A DNA stretch of 43,427 nt from Bacteriovorax stolpii (GTDB lineage Bacteria > Bdellovibrionota > UBA1018). Shown here piece by piece: positions 17,615-25,937 of the stretch. Position 1 is the first letter of the stretch. Each line of letters opens with the position of its first letter. A program made the position numbers and the translations under genes. The DNA lies in assembly GCA_945860415.1 (NCBI GenBank), contig CAMAQA010000016.1, positions 1 through 43,427 on the forward strand, in the 5' to 3' direction. A model generated the notes under the pieces. The model ran no database searches. It was not told the origin of the DNA and worked only from the letters and a program-made list of their open reading frames with translations.

Positions 17615-17717
17615 TCAAGCTGCGGACCGCTGCTTTGTGCCGGCAACCCTGCTGACCCACTGCTCGTAGGTGCGGATTTCGAAGACTTCCGACCAGCACT
17701 GCGATTTTCCGTGGCAT
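17615..17717 (-). pseudogene. NADPH-dependent FMN reductase remnant
   Basis: A strong Shine-Dalgarno (GAGGAGGG) and ATG 17717 follow directly on the PfpI stop. The first codons read MPRKIAVLVGSLR, the canonical flavodoxin-fold N-terminus (phosphate-binding loop GSLR) of NAD(P)H-dependent FMN reductases. Right after this the frame becomes meaningless. In the adjacent frame the DNA reads FEIRTYEQWVSRVAGTK and stops at 17615, which resembles the C-terminal helix of such reductases. The roughly 150 codons between are absent. This looks like a gene collapsed by an internal deletion, leaving its two ends fused out of frame. Confidence 0.6.
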
Positions 17718-17728
17718 TCGAGCCCTCC

Positions 17729-18172
17729 TCAGGATGCTGCCTGTTGCCCGCCCCGTTTCAGGTCTCTCGAGGACGAGAACAGGCGGATGATGTCGCGGTT
17801 GAATGCCGGAATGTCGGACGGCTGCCGGCTTGTCACGAGATTGCCGTCGACGACGACGTCTCGATCGATCCAGCGTGCGCCGGCATTGGTGAGGTCGTCC
17901 TGGATCGTGTGGTGGCTCGTCAGCCGGCGGCCTTTTAGGATTCCAGCCGATGCGAGGAGCCAGGGAGCATGGCAGATGGCCGCAATCGGCTTCTGTTTCT
18001 GCTGGAAGCTCTGGACGAATTCGCGGGCCCGGTCGTTCATTCGGAGCGAATCGGCGTTCAGTGCACCACCGGGCAGCAGCAGGGCGTCGTAGTCATCCGG
18101 CTCGGCGGCTTCGAGCTCCTCATCCACGCTGATTTCGATGCTCTTTTCGTGATTGGGGAGTTCTTTCGCCAT
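17729..18172 (-). pseudogene. 5'-truncated PfpI/DJ-1 family protein
   Basis: From ATG 18172 the product has 147 residues: DDYDALLLPGG, the nucleophile elbow AICHAPW (Cys), GRRLTSHHTIQDDLTNAGA and DGNLVTSRQPSDIPAF, all typical of PfpI-type class I glutamine-amidotransferase-like proteins (stress-linked protease, hydratase or deglycase activities reported in the family). The first beta strand and helix, usually about 45 residues with the acidic active-site residue, are missing. Upstream DNA belongs to the leader of the divergent ComEA-like gene. A TTG at 18238 extends the frame but adds only unrelated residues. It is probably inactive. It shares an operon layout with the FMN reductase remnant, so both seem to decay together. 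Confidence 0.65.
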
Positions 18173-18264
18173 GAAGCCTTGGCCTGCAAGGCATGGTCTT
18201 GAGCTGGCGTGGGACTTGTACCCTCTGGCAGGGGGCAAAACAGTCGCCCGAATGGAGGATTTGC

Positions 18265-18720
18265 ATGTTCAGAAAAACCGCCTTGCTGATTTTTGCCACC
18301 GCGCTGGTGGCATCCGCCTGTACTCGAACTGATCGTCGTGATGCCGCTCGAACGGACACTGGTCCGCGAGACGATAGCGAACAGAGCGTGACGCGACAAA
18401 GCCCGGGCCAGCTGGATACCAGCCCTGAGCAGGAAAAGGGTTCGGCCGATGTGACCATTCAGAAGGAGACGACCACTACCAGGCGAGAAACCGACAAGGA
18501 GCGTATTCCGACGGTTGAGCAGAAGCGGGCCAAGGCCGACATCAATCGGATGGGCAAGGATGACTTCGTGGCGATGGGCCTGAGCGAGCAGGAAGCCGAG
18601 CGCATCGTGGAGTACCGCGATGACCATGGAAATTTCAGCTCGCCGAACCAGCTCAGGGACGTGCCGGGCATGAACATGTCCTGGCTCCAGCAGAACAGCT
18701 CGAAACTGGGCGTTTCCTAA
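18265..18720 (+). CDS. ComEA-like helix-hairpin-helix lipoprotein
   Basis: 151 residues from ATG 18265, with GGAGG about 8 nt upstream. The N-terminus is a lipoprotein signal (FRKTALLIFATALVASAC, lipobox Cys19). It is followed by a long polar, Thr/Glu/Arg-rich linker, and the last 60 residues form a helix-hairpin-helix domain: ADINRMGKDDFVAMGLSEQEAERIVEYR...GNFSSPNQLRDVPGM. HHH domains of the ComEA type bind double-stranded DNA at the cell surface during uptake. Whether this protein acts in transformation is inference; no other com gene is nearby. It is followed by a strong bidirectional terminator. Confidence 0.8.
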   Translation: MFRKTALLIFATALVASACTRTDRRDAARTDTGPRDDSEQSVTRQSPGQLDTSPEQEKGSADVTIQKETTTTRRETDKERIPTVEQKRAKADINRMGKDDFVAMGLSEQEAERIVEYRDDHGNFSSPNQLRDVPGMNMSWLQQNSSKLGVS

Positions 18721-18759
18721 TGGAGCGCATGAGCCCTTAAGGTCTGACGGACTGAAGAC

Positions 18760-18795
18760 AAAAAACCCCGGGGTCAAAGACCCTGGGGTTTTTTT
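18760..18795. terminator. Bidirectional Rho-independent terminator
   Basis: A run of A's, ACCCCGGGGTC, loop AAA, GACCCTGGGGT, and a run of 7 T's form an 11-bp stem with one G.U pair. A/T tracts on both sides serve the ComEA-like gene (plus) and tRNA-His (minus). Confidence 0.92.
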
Positions 18796-18796
18796 A

Positions 18797-18873
<77 letters not shown>

Positions 18874-18952
18874 CACAGAACAGAAGTGCCCCTGTCTATT
18901 CCACGACTTCGGGCTTTTCGCAAGAGCAGCGTCGCGGTACATCTGGAGCATC

Positions 18953-19618
18953 ATGAAATTCCACGTGAATGCTCCCCGATGGGTCTCCGGTGCGTTGCTC
19001 CTTTTCTGGGCGCTTCTGGGTGCCGGCGAGGCACGTGCCACAGTCTTCAATGTGGTGCGCTATCTCGAGCCCGGTCAATCGGACCTGGGCGTGGAGCCTG
19101 AGTTTATTCTGAGCAGTGGTGCCGGATTCGGCGCCAATTTCCGCTTCTCGCAAGGCCTCAATGAGCTGTCCAACGCATCCTTCATCATTGGGACGGGGGG
19201 AGGCCCGCGCCGGTTCCGCATTGGGGCGAACCTCACGGCGGACTTTTTTCCGGATACCGACGGCCAGCCCGGCATCGGACTCGGTCTGCAGGCCCTGTAT
19301 TCACGAGTAGGGCTGCGGAGCGCCGGTACCGGAATCACGGAAACCTACGGCGACGCGGGTACTCAGGGGCGCTTCGAAAGCCTGCTCATGCCCTACATTC
19401 ACAATCGTTTTTCAAACCCCGGTGGCGATGTTGAGCCCTTCTTCTCGCTGCCCTACGGCTTTTCGATCCGGGATGGGCGCTTTCAGGTGAGCTCTGCCGT
19501 GGCAGTGGGGTCGTTCTTCCACATGAGCCGTCAGGTGGCGTACGCGCTCGAGCTTAATGTGGGCATCAATAATGCCGAGAGCACCCTGTCGGGCGGTGCG
19601 GTTTACACTTTCCAATGA
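18953..19618 (+). CDS. Putative outer-membrane or periplasmic beta-rich protein
   Basis: 221 residues from ATG 18953 (GGAG 5-6 nt upstream). The signal peptide VSGALLLFWALLGAGEARA is followed by alternating polar/hydrophobic strands rich in Gly and aromatic residues (FGANFRFSQGLNELSNASF, RFRIGANLTADFF, IGLGLQALYSRVG). It ends GGAVYTFQ, close to the terminal aromatic signature of beta-barrels. No family recognised. It overlaps the HAD phosphatase start by 4 nt (ATGA), so the two are translationally coupled. The 79 bp between tRNA-His and this start are its likely promoter region; I see no convincing hexamers. Confidence 0.7.
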   Translation: MKFHVNAPRWVSGALLLFWALLGAGEARATVFNVVRYLEPGQSDLGVEPEFILSSGAGFGANFRFSQGLNELSNASFIIGTGGGPRRFRIGANLTADFFPDTDGQPGIGLGLQALYSRVGLRSAGTGITETYGDAGTQGRFESLLMPYIHNRFSNPGGDVEPFFSLPYGFSIRDGRFQVSSAVAVGSFFHMSRQVAYALELNVGINNAESTLSGGAVYTFQ

Positions 19619-20409
19619 CTCCCTGGAGTGAGGCTTCCGTAGCCGACCTGTCGGCGGTGAAGGGCATCTGCCTCGACATCGACGAAACGCTCTCGACTCG
19701 AGGCAAGCTCACTGCAGAGGCCTATGCAGCGCTCTGGCAGCTGAAGGCCGCGGGCTATTTCGTGGTGCCGATTACGGGACGTCCCGCCGGATGGTGCGAC
19801 CTGATTGCCCGCTTCTGGCCCGTGGACGCGGTGGTCGGAGAAAACGGCGCGTTCTCGTTTTTCATGAAGGCTGGCAAGCGCGAGCGCATCACCTCGCCAA
19901 ATGCACCGGCTAGTCCGAAAGCCCGAATCGAAGAGCTGGGCCGTGCCGTTCTGAAAGAGTTTCCGCATGCCCGCTGGGCGTCGGATCAGGCGTATCGCGA
20001 GTACGACCTGGCAATCGATTTTTGCGAAGACGTTCCCGCCTGGCCTCGCGCCGACGTGGACCGCCTCGTGGCGCTCTGTGAGCGAGAGGGCGCCCACGCG
20101 AAAGTCAGTAGCATCCACGTCAATGCGTGGTTCGGTGACTACGACAAGTTCTCCGGTTTTACGCACCTGCTGGCGGGCTCTGGAGCCGAACTCGGCCTTC
20201 CGGCGGCAGAGCAGTGGCTCTTTATCGGCGACTCTCCGAACGATGAGCCGCTTTTTCAGCGGTTCGAGCACTCGGTGGGGGTTGCCAACCTGAAAGCCTT
20301 TGCGGACCGATTGAAGCATCCGCCGCGGTACCTGACCCAGATGGAAAGCGGTGCAGGGTTCTGCGAAATGGCCGCAAAAATGGTCGACGTAGCGCGCCAG
20401 CGGGAATAA
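19615..20409 (+). CDS. HAD-superfamily (type IIB) phosphatase
   Basis: 264 residues. HAD motif I is CLDIDETLS (nucleophile Asp21, acid Asp23), motif II is VVPITGRPAGW, and motif IV is LFIGDSPNDEPLF. Between motifs II and IV lies a cap of the C2/Cof type. Such enzymes dephosphorylate sugar phosphates or related metabolites (Cof, sucrose-phosphate and mannosyl-3-phosphoglycerate phosphatases); the substrate is open. The start overlaps the upstream stop as ATGA. It is followed by 80 bp containing the promoter of the 5'-nucleotidase gene. Confidence 0.85.
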   Translation: MTPWSEASVADLSAVKGICLDIDETLSTRGKLTAEAYAALWQLKAAGYFVVPITGRPAGWCDLIARFWPVDAVVGENGAFSFFMKAGKRERITSPNAPASPKARIEELGRAVLKEFPHARWASDQAYREYDLAIDFCEDVPAWPRADVDRLVALCEREGAHAKVSSIHVNAWFGDYDKFSGFTHLLAGSGAELGLPAAEQWLFIGDSPNDEPLFQRFEHSVGVANLKAFADRLKHPPRYLTQMESGAGFCEMAAKMVDVARQRE

Positions 20410-20452
20410 AATCTGTCGGGATTTCAGACGCTTACCTTGTAGAGCCGAATAC

Positions 20453-20481
20453 TTGCCTAAATAGGTCGGCTTTAGTAGGGT
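20453..20481 (+). promoter_or_regulatory. Possible promoter of 5'-nucleotidase gene
   Basis: TTGCCT (20453-20458), 17 nt, TAGGGT (20476-20481), then 8 nt to ATG 20490. No Shine-Dalgarno. A 6-bp inverted repeat AGCCGA/TCGGCT brackets part of the spacer. Confidence 0.4.
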
Positions 20482-20489
20482 GCGCGTCC

Positions 20490-22412
20490 ATGACTGCCTT
20501 CTACCCTCGTCGTCTGGTGAGTCTGTCTCTCATTCTGGCCATCACCGCAGCGTGTTCGTCCACAGTGCCGCCATCCGTGGCTTCGCCGAGCCCGGGCCTG
20601 CCTCAGAAGCTCTTGGGGGGCGGAGTCTATGAAAAAAGCGAACTGCCGCCGCTTGGCAATTCCGGCGAAGTTCGGCTCACCATCCTGGCAACGAACGACA
20701 TCCATGGAGGAGTGGAACCCTCGAAGTACCGCACGACCGGAGAGCCGATTGGCGGCATGGCATTCTGGGGAGGCGTGATTCGCTCGACCCGAAAAGCCAT
20801 CGAGGCAGCCGGCGGCCGCGTGCTCGTACTCGATGCGGGAGACCAGTTCCAGGGCACCCTGATCAGCAACACGAATGAAGGCAGCCTCGTGTTCTCTGCC
20901 ATGGACGAAGTGGGATACGATGCCGTTGTTCCCGGAAATCATGACTATGACTTCGGCCCGAAGGGCTGGTTGAAGGACCGTGCCACCGAGCCTGGCGAGA
21001 ACGGTCGCGAGGTGATTGAGGAGCTTGCCGCCAAGGTGAAATTTCCTCTCCTCTCTGCGAACACCTACCTTCGGCAGTCACTCGTCGACTCGAGAACGGG
21101 AGAAGTCGTTGAGGTTGCCAGCAACTCGTGTGCAGCACCTTCTCGCACCGTGATCGACTGGAAGAAGGCGCGCCGTCCCGGATTCCTGAGTCCGTATCTG
21201 ATCCGCGATTATAGCGGACTTCGTGTGGCCCTGATTGGAATGGATCACCCCACGACCGCCTCCATGACGACGGCTGCCAACGTCAGCGACCTCTGCTTCC
21301 GCGATCCGGTGGAAACCTACCGCGAGGTTCGCGACCAGATCGGCGACCAGGCGGATGTGTTCATTTTGGTGATCCACAGCGCGAACTCGCCTGGCAAGCC
21401 CGAACTCACGAATTTTGTGAAGAGCATCCGTGGCGACGCCAATCCGAGGCTTGATGCGGTGATTGCAGGCCACACCCACATGATCCAAAAGGACATCGTC
21501 GAAGGAGTGCCGATCATCCAGTCGGGCAGCGGGGGCGAGCGTTTTGGCCGTATTGATTTCTTCTTCGATTTGTCGACCCGTGCGCTGGTTCCGGCGAAGA
21601 CACAGGTCGTTTCAGGTATCGCTCTGCTTCACCAGCGTTGTGATGACAGTGCCAAGGCCATCTGCAGCGTGCGCCCCAAGGCTGAGGCGGCCCCTGTCTT
21701 CGGCGAAGTGGCCTACGACAGTGTGCCCGTGGAAATGAACGAGACGGTAATCTCAGCGATTGCCGCGGCTCGTGAGTCGATCAAGGCTCTGGCCGAGCAG
21801 AAGCTTTTCGTCGCCAATACCCCGATCAAGCGCGATCGTACCCGCCAGAGCGCGATGGCCGACCTGCTGACGGACGTGCTTCGTGAAGCTTCAGGAGCGG
21901 AGATTTCCTTCATGAACACGGGAGGCATCCGCTCCGATCTTCCTGCCGGAGAGGTCACTTACGAGCAGTTCTTCGAGGTGCTGCCGTTCGCGAACCGGGC
22001 GGTGCTTGCCGGTCCGATGCGTACCCCGCAGCTCATCGAGCTCCTGGAACGTTCGATCCGGACCTGTGGTGAATATGGGGCCCTCATGCAGAGCGGCCTT
22101 CGTGTCAGGTTCAAGCGTAACTGCCGCGGAGGGGGCTTCGACGCGAATGCGCAGCTCCTCACGGTCGAGACGCTGGATGGAGAAGAGATCTTCGACAACC
22201 ACGAGGGCGGCATCAAGGTGGATCGCGCCTTCACGGTCGCCACGCTCGACTTCCTGCTCGACGGCGGATCCGGCTACACGGCTTTCAAGGGGACGCCGTT
22301 CATCCGTGACCTCGACATTGCCCGAGAGACGCTCGTCCAGCAGCTGGTCCGGAACAGGACTCCGCGCGAGGTCGATGATCGCCTCGATGGGCGCTGGTTC
22401 GAGGTGCGCTAA
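20490..22412 (+). CDS. UshA-like 5'-nucleotidase / UDP-sugar hydrolase lipoprotein (copy 1)
   Basis: 640 residues with lipobox ITAAC (Cys22). The N-terminal calcineurin-like metallophosphatase domain has TNDIHGG (Asp/His metal ligands), VLDAGDQFQG, VPGNHDYDFG and IAGHTHMIQ. The C-terminal 5'-nucleotidase domain has MADLLTDVLREASGAEISFMNTGGIRSD and the base-stacking YTAFKG region. It should hydrolyse external nucleotides or UDP-sugars to nucleosides and phosphate at the cell surface or in the periplasm. GNHD instead of the more common GNHE is a mild variation. It converges with the pseudouridine synthase; the inverted-repeat block begins at its stop codon. Confidence 0.9.
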   Translation: MTAFYPRRLVSLSLILAITAACSSTVPPSVASPSPGLPQKLLGGGVYEKSELPPLGNSGEVRLTILATNDIHGGVEPSKYRTTGEPIGGMAFWGGVIRSTRKAIEAAGGRVLVLDAGDQFQGTLISNTNEGSLVFSAMDEVGYDAVVPGNHDYDFGPKGWLKDRATEPGENGREVIEELAAKVKFPLLSANTYLRQSLVDSRTGEVVEVASNSCAAPSRTVIDWKKARRPGFLSPYLIRDYSGLRVALIGMDHPTTASMTTAANVSDLCFRDPVETYREVRDQIGDQADVFILVIHSANSPGKPELTNFVKSIRGDANPRLDAVIAGHTHMIQKDIVEGVPIIQSGSGGERFGRIDFFFDLSTRALVPAKTQVVSGIALLHQRCDDSAKAICSVRPKAEAAPVFGEVAYDSVPVEMNETVISAIAAARESIKALAEQKLFVANTPIKRDRTRQSAMADLLTDVLREASGAEISFMNTGGIRSDLPAGEVTYEQFFEVLPFANRAVLAGPMRTPQLIELLERSIRTCGEYGALMQSGLRVRFKRNCRGGGFDANAQLLTVETLDGEEIFDNHEGGIKVDRAFTVATLDFLLDGGSGYTAFKGTPFIRDLDIARETLVQQLVRNRTPREVDDRLDGRWFEVR

Positions 22413-22530
22413 AGCGCGCACACGCGCTCCGAGATTCACCACTGGCTCGACGCACGTCGTGTGCTCTCGCTTTCGGCATCCTGCCTCGCGAGACTCGCAG
22501 TGGCGAATCTCACAGCGAGTGTGCGCGCTT
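22412..22530. repeat. Long imperfect inverted repeat between convergent genes
   Basis: The 33-nt arms at 22412-22444 and 22498-22530 are complementary with about 5 mismatches (aagcgcgcacac... against its inverse ...gtgtgcgcgctt), separated by 53 nt that contain further short complementary pieces (CTCGC/GCGAG). The left arm begins inside the stop codon of the 5'-nucleotidase gene. No T-tract follows, so it is not a classical terminator. Confidence 0.75.
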
Positions 22531-22533
22531 CAG

Positions 22534-22608
22534 GTGGGCGGTGATCCGAAAGAGGGCGCCCACGAGTTCCCTGCGACAGCAGGGTTGTCTGAAGTGGGCG
22601 TCCTCTTT
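22534..22608. repeat. Second nested hairpin with alternative pairing
   Basis: The 15-nt arms 22549-22563 (aaagagggcgcccac) and 22594-22608 (gtgggcgtcctcttt) pair with one G.U. Inside is a perfect hairpin CCCTGC-gaca-GCAGGG (22569-22584). An upstream copy of gtgggcg (22534-22540) is perfectly complementary to 22557-22563, so two mutually exclusive folds are possible. The remainder to 22637 holds no gene. Confidence 0.75.
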
Positions 22609-22637
22609 TGGTCAGCGCTCCTTGAGAAGCGCGCTCG

Positions 22638-23654
22638 TTAGCTGCGCTGGCGATCGAGGAACTCGCGCAGATCTGCCGGCAGCGGCGACTGAAACTCCAT
22701 CCACTTTTTCGTCACCGGATGCTCGAAGCCCAGTCCTGCGGCGTGGAGCCCGTGGCGAGGGTGGAGGAGGCGAGCCCAGCGCTCCGGCGTCAGGTGCTCT
22801 CGCTCAAAGAAATACAGCGCATCCTCTTCCGGCATTCCGTAAAGCTTGTCGCCCACGAGCGGGTGACCGACGTGGTCGAGGTGCACGCGGATCTGGTGCT
22901 GGCGGCCGGTTTTCGGAAAGCATTCCACGAGTGCGAAGTCACCGGCGACCTCGAGCCTCCGGAATTCCGTGAGGGCGTTCATCCCTCCCTCGGACTCCGG
23001 AACAACGGCCATCTTGAGCTCGATCTTCGATCTCGGTGCGCGCGCGAGCGGGGCATCGACCACGAATCGCTCGGGCGGAATGCCGCGGACCACGGCAAGG
23101 TAGCGCTTCTTCGTGGTTCGGGCTGCAAATTGGGCCGTCAGCCCCGCGCAGATGTCCTTGTCCTTGGCGAGGACCAGGATGCCGCTCGTTTCCTTGTCGA
23201 TGCGGTGGGCCAGGAAGAACTCGCGGTCGGCCTTGAGCGGATCAACGAATCCCTTGGTTTTGAGGTGCACAAGAAGCGTGTTGAAGTAGTAGCGCCCCGC
23301 CGGATGGACGGGAAGGTTTGCGGGCTTGTCGATGACGAAGAGCTCGGCGTCCTCGTAGATCACGCGGTAGTTGAAATCGACTTCGGGCTCGGGCTTCCGC
23401 TCGGTCAGGACCCGAACCTCATCGCCGGGCAGTAGTGCAGTGCTCGGCTTCACGCGCCCTACCGACACGTGCCGCCCTTGGGTGCGCAGGATCGTGATGT
23501 CGCCATCGTCGATCGCGCGGTGGATGGACTGGCGCGAACGGCGCCGATAGCGCTCCTTCAGGAAATGGTCGAGCCGGATGCCGCCCTGGTTGGGGCCGAC
23601 ACTGTGGGTCACCTGGTAGTGCTCGGTCGTGACGTGATGAGTAGACTGCGACAT
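22638..23654 (-). CDS. RluA-family 23S rRNA/tRNA pseudouridine synthase
   Basis: 338 residues. An S4-like RNA-binding domain at about 25-85 (RLDHFLKERYRRRSRQSIHRAIDDGDI) precedes the RluA catalytic domain: VIDKPANLPVHPAG, catalytic HRIDKETSGIL with the nucleophilic Asp, FPKTGRQHQIRVHLDHVGHPLVGDKLYG and HAAGLGFEHP. The architecture fits RluC/RluD-type enzymes, but the exact target uridine is not predictable. It starts 15 nt after the PrkA stop, so it is part of a minus-strand unit 5'-nucleotidase, prkA, rluA-like. Confidence 0.9.
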   Translation of the reverse strand: MSQSTHHVTTEHYQVTHSVGPNQGGIRLDHFLKERYRRRSRQSIHRAIDDGDITILRTQGRHVSVGRVKPSTALLPGDEVRVLTERKPEPEVDFNYRVIYEDAELFVIDKPANLPVHPAGRYYFNTLLVHLKTKGFVDPLKADREFFLAHRIDKETSGILVLAKDKDICAGLTAQFAARTTKKRYLAVVRGIPPERFVVDAPLARAPRSKIELKMAVVPESEGGMNALTEFRRLEVAGDFALVECFPKTGRQHQIRVHLDHVGHPLVGDKLYGMPEEDALYFFEREHLTPERWARLLHPRHGLHAAGLGFEHPVTKKWMEFQSPLPADLREFLDRQRS

Positions 23655-23669
23655 GCCTAAAAAACGGAC

Positions 23670-25925
23670 TCAGTACCTCTGCTTGAGCAGGAAGGTGATC
23701 ACTTCCTTCGCACACTGCTCGCAGTAGCCCAGCCGGCCGGTCATGTTCCGGATCGTGTCCTGTGCCAGCTTCAGGCTTTCGGAGTCCGAGGACCCCTTAC
23801 CATACACGAGCAGGACTTCGTGCATTTTCGTCAAAACGGCCTTCTGCGACTCGTAGAAGTGCTTCTCGAGTTTCTGCCAATACTCCGGAAAAACCCGGGC
23901 ATAGACGACAGGTTCGTTGGGGTGGTCGAGCGACCAGGCACCCACCTGCGAGATGATGTTCTGGCGGAAACCCTTGAGTTCGTCGCTGTCCGGAATTCCC
24001 TTTCCAGTGGCGTCCACGATCTTTTCGAACTCCTCCATGAGCGACTGATCCGGGTCTTCCATCTTGCCGGTGATCGAATTCTTGATCCGTTCCTTCTTGA
24101 TGGCCACGGCCAGGTGCTGGACGTACTTGCGGAGGAACTCCTCCCACTGGCGCGAGTCGTACAGCCCGATGCTCTCGCGGACCTCGGAGTCCACCTTGTT
24201 CAGGTACTCGTTGCGCACCGTCGTGATGAACTCGACCGCGTCGTGGTAGCCTTCCTTCACGTCCTGCTTCAGGAAGTCGTACTCGGAAACGTGCTTGATG
24301 AAGGACTCGATCTCGCGCAGGACCGCCAGCGGCGAGAGGCATGGAAAATCGGGATTCTGTGCAGCATCGAACAGGATCGATTTCACTTCACGTGCGGAAG
24401 CACCTGTGCGGCCTTCGTAATAAGGCACGTTGTGGTACTCATCGCGCACCTTCTCGGTATGGCTCCTGAGGATCTTCTTGTCCTCGGCCGAAAGCGAGGC
24501 AGGAATTTCGCCCGTGTCGTAGAGCCGCGACTTCTCGAGCGGGGTGAGCGCCGACACGATGGCGCTGACGGTGGGCGAGTAGTTCACGCTGTTCGGCTTC
24601 TTGAGGCGCGTGAGCACCGACCACAGTGCAGCTGCCCAGGTGGCGTGCGGCGCGACGTGCTTGTTGGCGGAGATCTGCTCGACAATCTCGGAGTAGATCT
24701 GCGTCTCCTTCGAGACCTCGACGAGGTACGGCACGCGAATCAGCTCGATCCGGGCCTTGAAGCTCGTGAAGTCCGGATATTCCTTGAAGGCATCGAGCTG
24801 GAGCTCGTTGGCCGATCCGATGAACACCGTGTCGACGAACGTGATCGTGTTGCCGACGTTGACGCTCTGGCTCTCGCAAAGACCCAGGATATACTTGAAC
24901 GAGTCGACCGGACGCTTCAACAGGTCGGAGAACTCGACCATGCCGCGGTTGCCGTCGATCAGGTCGCCGCCCACCGTGAACAGGTTCAGGCCCTGGAGTG
25001 CGGCTGGAAGCTGCGCGATCGAACGGTTCATCGTCAGCTGCTGGTAGCTCGCATCCACATGGAGCTGCGGCTCGATCGTGACGAGCCCGCGACGATAGCG
25101 GCGCGCGAGAAAGAAGCGCTCCACCTGAACATGCATCATGACCTTCTTGATGTTGCCCTGGTTCGAGACGAGCAGTGCATCGGCGATCTGGCGGCAGCGA
25201 TGACAGAGCTCTCCGCGCCGCAGATGATTCGGCATCTGTTTCCAGACCGATTGCGCGCGCTCGGCGCCGAGGAACTTTTCAAGGAAAGCCAGGCGCTCGC
25301 GTGCCGGTATCAGCAGGATCGGATGATCACGAAGTTCGCAGGGCAGGCGCGAGGCGACGTCTTCATCAGCGAGCTTGGCGTAGGTGGCGAGCGATTCGCT
25401 TTTGGAGCTTCCCACGCCGAGGCCAATGCCGCCCTTGACGAGCTTCTCGAGCGGAAAGATCCAGTTGAACGTGTAGAGCGCGCCTTCGGGAGCCTGCGAG
25501 TAGGCTTCGAGGCCGGCCATCAGGGCCTGGGCGATCGAACTCTTGGCGCTGCCATTTGGGCCGTGGAGCAGGATCATCCGGTTGTTGAGGCCCTGGCGGG
25601 CAAACGTCCGAAGCGTCCGGTAGATCTGGGTCTGGACGCGTTCCTGTCCGATCACCCGGCGTGCTCCAAACTCCTGGCATTTGTCGAAGATGGAGAAGCG
25701 AAAGATCGGGGCAGTGCCGGAGGATTCTCCATCCGCGGACGCCGGTTCGCGCCCGAAGTGATCCATCATGTCCGCGCTGTAAGCCGACGTTCCTCGAAGC
25801 TGGCGTTCCGGATTCTCTCCCAGCACCGAAAGGTACTCGTCAAAGCCCAGGACTGTCTTGTTGGCCTGGAATTCTTTTTCCGTCGTCCGTTCCCATGCTT
25901 CGAGTGCGCTGCGGCCCGTGCTCAT
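23670..25925 (-). CDS. prkA: PrkA-family serine protein kinase (AAA plus kinase-like domain)
   Basis: 751 residues. The N-terminal AAA part has FGARRVIGQE and Walker A GPNGSAKSS (122-130), then the family-typical LPCELRDHP and a CxxC (LCHRC) near the middle. GLNLFTVGGDLIDGNRGMVEFSDLLKRP, VFIGSANELQLDAF and the helical C-terminal PrkA domain follow. Relatives (Bacillus PrkA, E. coli YeaG) act in stationary-phase, nutrient-stress or sporulation responses; reported activities include protein phosphorylation and AAA-protease function. At about 750 aa it is longer than YeaG, mainly by insertions after Walker A. The usual partners (YeaH/DUF444, SpoVR) are absent. It starts 12 nt after the upstream 5'-nucleotidase stop. 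Confidence 0.88.
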   Translation of the reverse strand: MSTGRSALEAWERTTEKEFQANKTVLGFDEYLSVLGENPERQLRGTSAYSADMMDHFGREPASADGESSGTAPIFRFSIFDKCQEFGARRVIGQERVQTQIYRTLRTFARQGLNNRMILLHGPNGSAKSSIAQALMAGLEAYSQAPEGALYTFNWIFPLEKLVKGGIGLGVGSSKSESLATYAKLADEDVASRLPCELRDHPILLIPARERLAFLEKFLGAERAQSVWKQMPNHLRRGELCHRCRQIADALLVSNQGNIKKVMMHVQVERFFLARRYRRGLVTIEPQLHVDASYQQLTMNRSIAQLPAALQGLNLFTVGGDLIDGNRGMVEFSDLLKRPVDSFKYILGLCESQSVNVGNTITFVDTVFIGSANELQLDAFKEYPDFTSFKARIELIRVPYLVEVSKETQIYSEIVEQISANKHVAPHATWAAALWSVLTRLKKPNSVNYSPTVSAIVSALTPLEKSRLYDTGEIPASLSAEDKKILRSHTEKVRDEYHNVPYYEGRTGASAREVKSILFDAAQNPDFPCLSPLAVLREIESFIKHVSEYDFLKQDVKEGYHDAVEFITTVRNEYLNKVDSEVRESIGLYDSRQWEEFLRKYVQHLAVAIKKERIKNSITGKMEDPDQSLMEEFEKIVDATGKGIPDSDELKGFRQNIISQVGAWSLDHPNEPVVYARVFPEYWQKLEKHFYESQKAVLTKMHEVLLVYGKGSSDSESLKLAQDTIRNMTGRLGYCEQCAKEVITFLLKQRY

Positions 25926-25937
25926 GGAATCAGGATA

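Noticed and set aside
17609..17938. Plus-strand small frame after the unknown secreted protein
   Set aside because: It lies antisense to the PfpI and FMN reductase remnants, and has no Shine-Dalgarno or recognisable domain.
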